Assembly (NCBI RefSeq): GCF_018390555.1
Contig: NZ_JAHBGB010000002.1
Location: 310,001-374,000 of the forward strand
Direction: 5' to 3'
Origin: Ancylobacter oerskovii
GTDB taxonomy: Bacteria; Pseudomonadota; Alphaproteobacteria; Rhizobiales; Xanthobacteraceae
Length of the DNA stretch: 64,000 nt
Made by a program: the position numbers and the translations under genes. A model generated the notes under the pieces. It did no database searches. It saw nothing but the letters and a program-made list of their open reading frames with translations, and was not told the origin of the DNA. Positions 9,350 through 17,121 of this stretch are shown piece after piece; position 1 is the first letter of the stretch; the number at the start of each line of letters is the position of its first letter.

Positions 9350-10432
9350 TCAGAGCTTCCCGTCGGCGGCGAGCTTGGTGAAGGTCGGGTTGATCCGCAT
9401 CTTGATGTTGGCCTTGTCGCCCAGCACCGTGCCGTCGGCGACCTCGATGCCGATGCTGTCGACGCTGGCGGCGCCCTGGCCGAACAGGCCCTGCGAGAAG
9501 CAGAACTGGCGGATGCTGTCCCAGATCTTGGCGTTGTCCGCCGCGGTCAGGAAGGCGAGCGCCTCGGCCGGGGTATAGAAGAAGTGGGTGGTGTCGAGCT
9601 GGCTCTGCAGGCCGCCGGCATCGGTGCCCATGGCGCTGGTCATCACCGCGCGCATCTCCGCGCCCTTCTCGCCGCCGGCCTTGAGAATGCCGAGCGCCTC
9701 GTACCAGGCGCCGAGCACCGCCTTGGCGAAGTCGGGGTTGTCCTTCAGCACCTCGGTCTTGCCGACGAACACGTCCATGATCTCGCCGGGGATCTTCGAC
9801 GAGTCGAACAGCACGGTGGTGCCGGCGACCTTCTGCATGTCCTCGGTCAGCGGCTTCCACGACACCGCGTGCTTCAGGTCCGGCTGCGACACATAGGCGG
9901 CGGCGATCTCGCTGTCGGAGATGTTCACCGTCTTGGTCGCCGTCGGGTCGGTGATGCCCGCCTGCTGCAGGCCGCGATTCAGCAGGTAGTGCGAAACGCT
10001 GTACTGCAGCAGGTAGACGTCCTGCCCGGCCAGTTCCTTGATGTCCTTGGCGGTCTTGGAAAGGACGATGTCGTTGCCGTTGGAATAGTCGGTGATCAGG
10101 AACACCGAGGTGTCGACCCCGCCCGCCGCCGGCATGGTGAGACCGTCCATCGAGGCGACACCCACCGCGTCGATCTCGCCGGCGATGAACTGGTTGACCG
10201 AGCCGACATAGTCGTTGGCCTGGATCAGCTCGACCTCGATGCCGTATTTGTCGGCCCACTTCTTCATGATGCCGGACGACTTCATGTAGGCCAGCGGCAT
10301 GAAGCCGATATAGACCGTGTAGGCGACCTTGAAACTCTTCTTGGGGGCGGCATGCGCCGGGCTCTCGGCACCGGCGAGGACGACGGCGGCGAGGCCGGCG
10401 GCAAGCGCGGCGGCTCTCAGGAAACGCTTCAT
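9350..10432 (-). CDS. ABC transporter substrate-binding protein (NitT/TauT family)
   Basis: A 360-aa periplasmic protein. The signal peptide covers ~28 residues (LRAAALAAGLAAVVLAG, cleavage near AHA|A). The mature part begins FKVAYTVYIGFMPLAYMK, typical of SsuA/TauA/NMT1-like type II binding proteins. A GGAG lies 8 nt before the ATG. It heads the operon for the permease, ATPase, LLM monooxygenase and flavin reductase, across a repeat block. The ligand is probably a sulfonate, aminopolycarboxylate or similar small anion, inferred from the monooxygenase. Its promoter overlaps a palindrome shared with the divergent TetR gene. Confidence 0.9.
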   Translation of the reverse strand: MKRFLRAAALAAGLAAVVLAGAESPAHAAPKKSFKVAYTVYIGFMPLAYMKSSGIMKKWADKYGIEVELIQANDYVGSVNQFIAGEIDAVGVASMDGLTMPAAGGVDTSVFLITDYSNGNDIVLSKTAKDIKELAGQDVYLLQYSVSHYLLNRGLQQAGITDPTATKTVNISDSEIAAAYVSQPDLKHAVSWKPLTEDMQKVAGTTVLFDSSKIPGEIMDVFVGKTEVLKDNPDFAKAVLGAWYEALGILKAGGEKGAEMRAVMTSAMGTDAGGLQSQLDTTHFFYTPAEALAFLTAADNAKIWDSIRQFCFSQGLFGQGAASVDSIGIEVADGTVLGDKANIKMRINPTFTKLAADGKL

Positions 10433-10463
10433 GGGCGGGGCTCCGGTCGCGGGAATACCCCAC

Positions 10464-10483
10464 TATTAAGCGTTGACTTAATA
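10464..10483. promoter_or_regulatory. Palindromic operator TATTAAG-N6-CTTAATA between divergent genes
   Basis: A perfect 7-bp inverted repeat with a 6-bp spacer in the 143-bp divergent region between the binding-protein and TetR genes. Size and symmetry fit a TetR-family operator. On the minus strand a candidate promoter, TTGCAT-N17-CTTAAT, places its -10 inside the right half (minus-strand sense), so bound repressor would block the transporter operon. Regulation by the adjacent TetR protein is inferred. Confidence 0.6.
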
Positions 10484-10575
10484 TGGCATGCAAGCCTAAC
10501 AAATAAGCACGCATAGCATATGAGCAAGGCACAAAAATCGATGCTTTCGCCATCCGCCGTACAGGGGAGAGGCCC

Positions 10576-11208
10576 ATGACCGCAAAAGCGGCACGCCGGC
10601 GCCTGCCGCCGGCCGAGCGCCGGGCCATGATTCTCGACGAGGCGCTGCGGCTGTTCGCCGAGCGGCATTATTCCATCGTGACGGTGCGCGACATCGCGCA
10701 GGTCTGCGAGATGAATGTCGGGCTGCTCTATCATTATTTCGACAGCAAGGACGATCTGGTCCGGCGCGCCCTGGAGCACGCGATCGGCCAGCTGATGCTC
10801 GGCTATGAGGAGCGCCGCACCCAGCAGCCCGACCCGCTGGCCGAACTCCTCGCCTGGCTGGAAATCCATGCCGAGATCGCCCCGACGCTGATCCGCATGG
10901 TGAAGCTGATGGCGGATTATGCCAGCTCCGGCATGCGCGACGAGGTGCTGGACGCGCTGATCGCCGGCTTCTATCGCGGCGAGCAGGACGTGCTGGAAGG
11001 GGCGCTGCGGCGTGGCGTCGAGGCCGGCCTGTTCGCCCCGCACGACGTCGCCCGCACCGCCCGCCGCATCGGCCTGATGCTCGACGGCATCTTCTTCGCC
11101 TCCACCAGTCGCGGCGACGATCGCGTCGAGGCGGACATACGCGACCTCGCCGACGTGCTGCCCGCCTGGGTCGGCGCCGGGACGGTCGCCGCCGCGCCCG
11201 CCTCCTGA
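10576..11208 (+). CDS. TetR/AcrR family transcriptional regulator
   Basis: A 210-aa protein with an N-terminal TetR helix-turn-helix at about residues 15-60 (ALRLFAERHYSIVTVRDIAQ, then YHYFDSKDDLV) and a helical ligand-binding C-terminus. GGGGAGAGG precedes the ATG. It is divergent from the ABC/monooxygenase operon with a 20-bp palindrome between them, so it probably represses that operon and possibly itself. The M19 dipeptidase gene follows on the same strand. Confidence 0.9.
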   Translation: MTAKAARRRLPPAERRAMILDEALRLFAERHYSIVTVRDIAQVCEMNVGLLYHYFDSKDDLVRRALEHAIGQLMLGYEERRTQQPDPLAELLAWLEIHAEIAPTLIRMVKLMADYASSGMRDEVLDALIAGFYRGEQDVLEGALRRGVEAGLFAPHDVARTARRIGLMLDGIFFASTSRGDDRVEADIRDLADVLPAWVGAGTVAAAPAS

Positions 11209-11357
11209 CGCCGCAGCGGCATCTTGGAACCGGCGGCCGATTGCGGCATGGTCGGCGCCGACAAACCCCGCCCGACCGCTCCCGACATGACCGGCGTCGT
11301 CGCCGACTGCGCGGCAGTCATTGCGGCGCTGACCCGATCATGAAGGGACGAGAGAAA

Positions 11358-12407
11358 ATGGAAGCGGTTTTCGACGGCCACAACGACGTATTGCTGCGGC
11401 TGTGGGAGCATGCGAAGGCGGGCGCCGATCCGGTACGCGAGTTCGGCGAGGGCACCGACAAGGGCCATATCGACGCCCCCCGCGCCCGCAAGGGCGGGCT
11501 CGCCGGCGGGCTCTGCGCCATCTACATCCCGTCCGGCGAGCTCATCCTCAAGCAGGCCGACGCGAGCGGCCACTACGCCACCCCGCTCGCCGAGCCGCTG
11601 GAGCGCTCACCCTCACTGGACACCGCACTGGACATGGCGGCGATCGCCTTCCGGCTGGAGCGCGCCGGCCTGTGGAAGCTCTGCCGCTCCACCGCCGAGA
11701 TCCGCGCCGCCATGGCCGAAGACACCTTCGCCGCGGTGCTGCACATGGAGGGCTGCGAGCCCATCGATGCCGATCTCGCGGCGCTGGAGACCTTCTACGC
11801 CGCCGGCCTGCGCTCGCTCGGCCCGGTCTGGAGCCGCAACAACATGTTCGGCCACGGCGTGCCCTTCGCCTTCCCGATGAGCCCCGACACCGGCCCCGGC
11901 CTCACCGAGGCGGGCTTCGAACTGGTCCGCACCTGCAACCGCCTGGGAATCCTCATAGATCTCGCTCATATCACCGAGCGGGGCTTCTGGGACGTCGCGA
12001 AGACCACCGACCAGCCGCTGGTCGCCAGTCACTCCAACGCCCATGCGCTCACCCCGGTGGCGCGCAACCTCACCGACCGCCAGCTCGACGCCATCCGGGA
12101 AAGCAAGGGCCTGGTGGGGCTCAACTACGCCACCACCATGCTGCGCCCGGACGGCCGCGAGGACGCCGACACGCCGCTCGACGCCATGGTCGCGCATATC
12201 CGCCATCTGGTGGAGCGCGTCGGCATCGACGGCGTGGCGCTCGGCTCGGATTACGACGGCGCCACCATCCCCGCCGCCATCGGCGACGCCGCCGGCCAGC
12301 AGGCGCTGGTCGAGGCGCTGGCCGCCGACGGCTTCGGCGCCGACGACCTCGCCAAACTGTGCCGGGAGAACTGGCTGCGGGTGCTCGCCCGCGCCTGGCA
12401 TGAATGA
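11358..12407 (+). CDS. Dipeptidase, peptidase family M19
   Basis: A 349-aa membrane (renal) dipeptidase-family enzyme with a binuclear zinc amidohydrolase fold. DGHNDVLLRLW carries the HxD zinc ligands, HMEGCE the bridging Glu, ILIDLAHIT and ASHSNAHAL the later His ligands, and GVALGSDYDGA the C-terminal Asp. An in-frame ATG 18 nt upstream is possible, but GGGA sits at good distance from the ATG used here. Known substrates include L,D- or D-configured dipeptides. Being downstream of TetR, it may hydrolyse an amide or dipeptide product of the divergent operon (inference). Confidence 0.9.
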   Translation: MEAVFDGHNDVLLRLWEHAKAGADPVREFGEGTDKGHIDAPRARKGGLAGGLCAIYIPSGELILKQADASGHYATPLAEPLERSPSLDTALDMAAIAFRLERAGLWKLCRSTAEIRAAMAEDTFAAVLHMEGCEPIDADLAALETFYAAGLRSLGPVWSRNNMFGHGVPFAFPMSPDTGPGLTEAGFELVRTCNRLGILIDLAHITERGFWDVAKTTDQPLVASHSNAHALTPVARNLTDRQLDAIRESKGLVGLNYATTMLRPDGREDADTPLDAMVAHIRHLVERVGIDGVALGSDYDGATIPAAIGDAAGQQALVEALAADGFGADDLAKLCRENWLRVLARAWHE

Positions 12408-12425
12408 AGGCCGGCGCGGCGGAAG

Positions 12426-14207
12426 CTAGTCGCCCTTCTCGCCGGTGATCTCCCCGAGCCGCCGGCTCATCTCGGCGCTGTAGCGGCGGATGGCGCGGGT
12501 CTCGCTCAGCAGGCCGACGACCCGGCGGCTGCCGTCATCCACCACCACCGCCAGCGCCTCGGCCTCCGCCCCCTCGAAGGCGGCCAGCGCCTCGCGGATG
12601 GTCATGCCGGGCGTGAGCGCGGTCGAGGCGAGCCGCAGCAGCGGACGCAGCGTCGCCGGCGCGTCGCCCTCCGCGGCATAGAGCGCGGCGGGCGGCACCA
12701 TGCCGGCATAGCGGCCGTCCGCCTCGGTAGCGACGAGATCGGCCGTCGCGCCCGGCGGACACAGGCGGCGCGCCTCCCCCGGCGACATGTCGACGGCAAG
12801 CCGTGGCACGTCGGAACGCATCAGCTCGCCGACCGTGAGCTCGCGCAGCCAGCCTATGTCATAGGCCCCGCGTATGCTCTCGCCGCGCAGATGGAAGCGC
12901 CAGGTGGCGAAGGAGAAGCCGAACAGCCGGCGCGTCATCAGCGAGGAGACGCCGGAGGCCGCCAGCACCGCCAGCGTCAGATTGAGGTCGCCGGTCATCT
13001 CCAGCGCCAGCAGGGTCATGGTCATCGGCCCGCCCACGACCGAGACCGCCAGCGCGCTCATGCCGATCAGCCCATAGAGCGACACGTCGGCCGGGAGCGC
13101 CGGCAGCGCCAAGGCGAGCGCGGCGGCATAGCTGCGCCCGGCCAGCACGCCCATCAGCAGCGAGGCGAAGAACAGGCCGCCGCGAAAACCCGAGCCGATG
13201 GAGATCGAGGAGGCCGCCATCTTGGCGAGGAGCAGCAGCGCGAGCGTGCCCGGCAAGGCGTCGGCGGCGAGGAAGTGATAGACCGCGCCGTGCCCGGCGG
13301 AGAGCACGGTCGGGCTCGCCAGCGCCATCATTCCCACCGCCAGCCCGCCCAGCGCCGGCCGCAGGGCGACGGGCAGCGGCACGCGGCGGAAGCCCGCCTC
13401 GACCAGGGTGGCGCCGCGCATCACCGCGATGCCGGCGAGCGCGCAGAACGCGCCCAGCAGCAGCACCGCCGGCAGGTCGGCGAGGCCCGGCGCCGAGAGC
13501 GGCGCCAGCACCGGCAGCGCCTCCGGTGCCAGCAGGCGGCGCGTGACCGCGGCGGTGAAGCTCGCCGTCATCATCGGCACGAAGGCGGGGATCGCATAGG
13601 TGCCGATGATCAGTTCGAAGCCGTAGAAGGCGCCCATCAGCGGCGCATCGAACGCCGCGCCGATCGCCGCGCCCGCCGCGCATCCCACCAGCGTGCGCAG
13701 GTCGGCGCGGCGCAGGTGCAGGCGCTGGCCGAGGAAGGAGGCGATGCCGCTCGCCCCCTGCGTATAGCCGGCCTCCAGCCCGACCGAGGCGCCGACGCCC
13801 GAGGAGAACAGCGTCTGCACCGCCACCACGACGCTGTCCTTCAGCGACATACGCCCGCCCTGCAGCGCGTTCGCCTCGATGGGATCCACGGGCGCCGAAG
13901 CGGCCCCGCGCCGGATCCATTGGCTCGCAAGGCCGAAGACGAGCCCACCCAGCGCGGGCACGAGAACGAGCAGCAGCGGCGCGACGCCGGCGGTGACGGA
14001 GAGATGCGCATCGGGCGCGATGCCGAACAGCACCACATGCAGGAACTGCGTCGCCGCCCCCATGGCGACCACCACCAGCCCGGCGAGCACGCCGATCGCC
14101 GCCGCCAGCGCGACCAGAGCGAACTCGCTCTCGCGCAGGCCCATGCGCAGGCGGACGAGCATGGACGGGGAGGCACCAGGAGGGGACGCGGCGGGATCTG
14201 CGGTCAC
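12426..14207 (-). CDS. ClC-type chloride channel/antiporter with C-terminal CBS pair
   Basis: A 593-aa protein with about ten hydrophobic segments followed by two CBS domains from about residue 455. The segment SSGVGASVGLEAGYTQ corresponds to the conserved GREGP region and keeps the presumed gating Glu, and GSGFRGGLFFASL matches the GxFxP region. The usual GSGIP selectivity loop is replaced by IEANALQGGRMS, a variant seen in a bacterial ClC subfamily. The frame begins at a GTG; an ATG 16 codons later is an alternative, and neither has a strong ribosome binding site. It converges on the dipeptidase gene with an 18-bp gap. Confidence 0.85.
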   Translation of the reverse strand: MTADPAASPPGASPSMLVRLRMGLRESEFALVALAAAIGVLAGLVVVAMGAATQFLHVVLFGIAPDAHLSVTAGVAPLLLVLVPALGGLVFGLASQWIRRGAASAPVDPIEANALQGGRMSLKDSVVVAVQTLFSSGVGASVGLEAGYTQGASGIASFLGQRLHLRRADLRTLVGCAAGAAIGAAFDAPLMGAFYGFELIIGTYAIPAFVPMMTASFTAAVTRRLLAPEALPVLAPLSAPGLADLPAVLLLGAFCALAGIAVMRGATLVEAGFRRVPLPVALRPALGGLAVGMMALASPTVLSAGHGAVYHFLAADALPGTLALLLLAKMAASSISIGSGFRGGLFFASLLMGVLAGRSYAAALALALPALPADVSLYGLIGMSALAVSVVGGPMTMTLLALEMTGDLNLTLAVLAASGVSSLMTRRLFGFSFATWRFHLRGESIRGAYDIGWLRELTVGELMRSDVPRLAVDMSPGEARRLCPPGATADLVATEADGRYAGMVPPAALYAAEGDAPATLRPLLRLASTALTPGMTIREALAAFEGAEAEALAVVVDDGSRRVVGLLSETRAIRRYSAEMSRRLGEITGEKGD

Positions 14208-14292
14208 GGGGCGGCCTTGGCGATCGGCGGCGGGGCGGCCCCATGTCTAGGCGGTGCGCCGGCCGGGGGCAACGCGCGAGGCCGCAGCGCCG

Positions 14293-14841
14293 GATCGCTC
14301 CCGGCTTCCAGGCGCTTCCAGAGCGGCCGCCGCCCGGGATGACGGCCGACAGCCCTCCGGGGTGACCGCCTACAGCTCGTCATGGCCGGGCTTGGCCCGG
14401 CCGTTCCCGCAGTTCCACCGGACCCACCCGGACCAAGACATGGATCCCCGGGCCAAGCCCGGGGATGACGCGGCTCGAAGGGAACCCGCGCGAAAAGCGA
14501 AGCGCGTTCCGCGCCCTCCCGTGCCTTCATCGTCATTCCGGCTGGAGGCCGCAGCCTCATCCCGAGCGGGGGCCGCAGCGTCATCCCGGCCGGAAGCCAC
14601 AGCCTGATCCCGGCTGGAGGCGAGGCCGCGGCGTCGAGATCGCTCCCGGTTTTCAGGCGCTTCCAGATCGGCTGCCAGCCGTCCGGGATGACCGCCTACA
14701 ACCCGTCATGGCCGGGCTTGGCCCGGCCATCCACGCCTTGGACCCGGGTGCATCCGGCAGGATCGGGCGGATGGCCGCGCGCCCCCCGACCATGACACCT
14801 GCCGGCCATGACACCTGCCAACCCCGACCATGACACCTGCC
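14293..14841. repeat. Intergenic repeat cluster: 23-bp palindromes and direct repeats
   Basis: The ~740-bp gap between the ClC and DUF2188-like genes has no convincing gene. ATGGCCGGG-N5-CCCGGCCAT is perfect at 14708-14730 and has one mismatch at 14382-14404; a sister palindrome ATCCCCGGG-N5-CCCGGGGAT is at 14444-14466 with the complementary loop. A ~110-bp direct repeat starts at 14293 and again at 14638. Three copies of CCATGACACCTGCC start at 14790, 14806 and 14828. This looks like a recombination or slippage hotspot rather than a CRISPR array. Confidence 0.8.
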
Positions 14842-14948
14842 GCCCACACCCCCCTGCCGCCCATAACCACCTGCCGGCCATGCCCCGCCGGTCGTGCCCC
14901 CTGCCGGGCCGTCCCGCGTTCGGGCGGGCGGAAGGCATCACCCCGGCG

Positions 14949-15206
14949 TCAGCGCCTGCCCGCGTCCGGGTCGTCTATGTCCGCCTCCGGCCGGTCGCTG
15001 CCGTCGGCGGTTTCCTGATGCCAGACGCCGGCGGCGTCCTGATAGAGGATCGGCCGGGTCTCCCCCGCCAGCGACTGGCGCGCGGCCGCCTCGCGCGCGG
15101 CCCGCAGCGCCCCTTCATGCGTGGCGTGCGTTTCGGAAAACACGTCGCCCAGCTTGTAGGCCCAGCCGCCGTCATGCTCGACGATCTCGTAGCGTATATG
15201 GCTCAT
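14949..15206 (-). CDS. Small DUF2188-like protein
   Basis: An 85-aa protein starting MSHIRYEIVEHDGGWAYKLG, preceded by GGGAGGA at 6-7 nt. The short beta-strand pattern ending in a helix of Ala/Arg (THEGALRAAREAAARQ) matches the DUF2188 type, in which W-A-Y/V-K-x-G is followed by a shift-and-repeat helix. Function is unknown in the family. A longer in-frame start at 15266 has no ribosome binding site. It is divergent from the MFS gene. Confidence 0.72.
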   Translation of the reverse strand: MSHIRYEIVEHDGGWAYKLGDVFSETHATHEGALRAAREAAARQSLAGETRPILYQDAAGVWHQETADGSDRPEADIDDPDAGRR

Positions 15207-15425
15207 GTCGCATCCTCCCGGGCTTGGAAAACCACCGGCGCCAACGCCGGTTCCCCACAGGGCCATGCGGCCAGCCTAGCACCATCCCGCCGGCGGAACT
15301 TGCTCCTTCCCATCGTCCTTGAAACGGCTTCCTCACGGGAAAGCGGGTGGCGGGATCGGGCGGAATGGTCTATCGAGCCACGCCCCGGCCGAGCGGCCGT
15401 GCGTGCAGAGTGCGGAGTGCCGACC

Positions 15426-16952
15426 ATGCGTGCCGACCCCTACCAGCCGACCGAACCCGGCCTGCGGGCGACGCGCAAGGAATGGACCGGCCTCGCCGTC
15501 ATCGCCCTGCCCTGCCTCGTCTATGCGATGGACCTGACGGTGCTCAACCTCGCGGTGCCGCAGCTCGCGCTGCATCTCGCCCCGAGCGCCACCCAGCTTT
15601 TGTGGATCATCGACATCTACGGCTTCATGGTGGCAGGCATGCTGATGCTGATGGGCACGCTCGGCGACCGCATCGGCCGCCGGCGCCTGCTGCTCATCGG
15701 CGCCGCGGCATTCGCCGCCGCCTCGGTGCTCGCCGCCTTCTCCCGCTCGGCGCAGGAGCTCATCGCGGCGCGGGCCCTGCTCGGCATCGCCGGGGCGACG
15801 CTGGCACCCTCCACCCTCTCGCTGATCCGCAACATGTTCCTCGACGAGCGCGAGCGCACGCTGGCCATCGGGGTGTGGATCGCCTGCTTCTCCGCCGGCG
15901 CCGCCATCGGGCCGCTGGTCGGCGGCGCGGTGCTGGCGCATTTCTGGTGGGGGGCGGTGTTCCTGCTGGCGGTGCCAGTGATGATCGGCCTGCTCCTGGT
16001 CGGCCCGTTCCTGCTGCCGGAATATCGCGACGCGCATGCCGGCCGGCTCGACATCGTCAGCGCCGTGCAATCGGTGGCGGCGGTGCTGGCGCTGATCTAT
16101 GGCATGAAGCACGTCGCCGAGGCGGGACCGGACGCGCAGACGGCGCTCGCCGTTGCGCTCGGCCTGGTCATCGGCTTTTTCTTCGTCGCCCGCCAGAAGC
16201 GCCTCGCCGACCCGATGATCGACCTGTCGCTGCTGCGGCACCCGAGGATCGGCGCCGCGCTCACCGTCAACATCATGGCGATGTTCGGCGCCATGGGCAT
16301 CTTCCTCGCCTTGTCGCAATATCTCCAGCTGGTGCTCGGCATGGGCCCGTTCGAGGCCGGGCTGTGGACGGCGCCTTCCGGCGTGTGCTTCGCCATCGGC
16401 TCGCTGGCGACGCCGCACATCGTGCGGCGGGTGCGGCCGGTCGACCTGCTGGTGGCGAGCCTCCTGCTGTCCGCCGCCGGCTTCGCGCTGCTGAGCCAGA
16501 TCGAGCGCGCGCCGCTGCCGGTCATGACCGCCTCGATCGTGATGTTCTGCCTCGGCCTGTCGCCGGTCGGCACCCTCACCACCGATCTGATGATGCGGGT
16601 CGCCCCGGCGGAGCGGGCGGGCGCGGCCTCGGCGATCTCGGAGACCAGCTTCGAGTTCGGCGGCGCGCTCGGCATCGCCGTGCTCGGCAGCATCGTGGCG
16701 GCAACCTACCGGGTGAACATGGAAGGTCTCAGCCTGCCCGGTGCCGATGCCGGGCTGCTGGCCGACGCCCGCCGCACGCTGGACGGCGCCGTCGCCGCGG
16801 CGCGGCAGCTCGGCGGACCGTCGGGCGAGGCACTGATGCGGGCCTCGCACGACGCGTTCTCGCGCGGGCTGAGCCTTGCGACGCTCGCCTGCGCCGCGCT
16901 CACCCTCGCGGCGGCGCTGCTGGCGCGCCGGCTGCTCGGCGCGACGCGCTAG
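15426..16952 (+). CDS. MFS transporter, DHA2-like drug exporter family
   Basis: A 508-aa protein with 14 predicted membrane segments. The early Asp motif YAMDLTVLNLAVP, motif A in GTLGDRIGRRRLLLIG and motif C-like GAAIGPLVGGAVL are typical of the QacA/SmvA/EmrB group of proton-driven exporters for cationic or lipophilic compounds. The start was chosen at MRADPYQPTE, immediately before the conserved N-terminus. The frame is open much further upstream, but that part overlaps repeats and the minus-strand small gene and is not protein-like. Confidence 0.85.
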   Translation: MRADPYQPTEPGLRATRKEWTGLAVIALPCLVYAMDLTVLNLAVPQLALHLAPSATQLLWIIDIYGFMVAGMLMLMGTLGDRIGRRRLLLIGAAAFAAASVLAAFSRSAQELIAARALLGIAGATLAPSTLSLIRNMFLDERERTLAIGVWIACFSAGAAIGPLVGGAVLAHFWWGAVFLLAVPVMIGLLLVGPFLLPEYRDAHAGRLDIVSAVQSVAAVLALIYGMKHVAEAGPDAQTALAVALGLVIGFFFVARQKRLADPMIDLSLLRHPRIGAALTVNIMAMFGAMGIFLALSQYLQLVLGMGPFEAGLWTAPSGVCFAIGSLATPHIVRRVRPVDLLVASLLLSAAGFALLSQIERAPLPVMTASIVMFCLGLSPVGTLTTDLMMRVAPAERAGAASAISETSFEFGGALGIAVLGSIVAATYRVNMEGLSLPGADAGLLADARRTLDGAVAAARQLGGPSGEALMRASHDAFSRGLSLATLACAALTLAAALLARRLLGATR

Positions 16953-17121
16953 CCGCGCGGGCAAAGGATCGAGTTGCGGCGGAACCGGCGAGGTTTCATA
17001 GTCGCGCCAACGGATTCCCCGATCGATGATCGCGGCGCGTGCGGCCCGGCCGGGGCCACGGGCGAGCGGAGGGAGGCGAGGCGTCCGTCCCGCCTCTCCC
17101 AATCTCCCGGTGCCTCCCTTC

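Noticed and set aside
14293-14841. Possible CRISPR array
   Set aside because: Repeats are palindromic, unequal in spacing and number, lack uniform spacers, and no cas genes are present.
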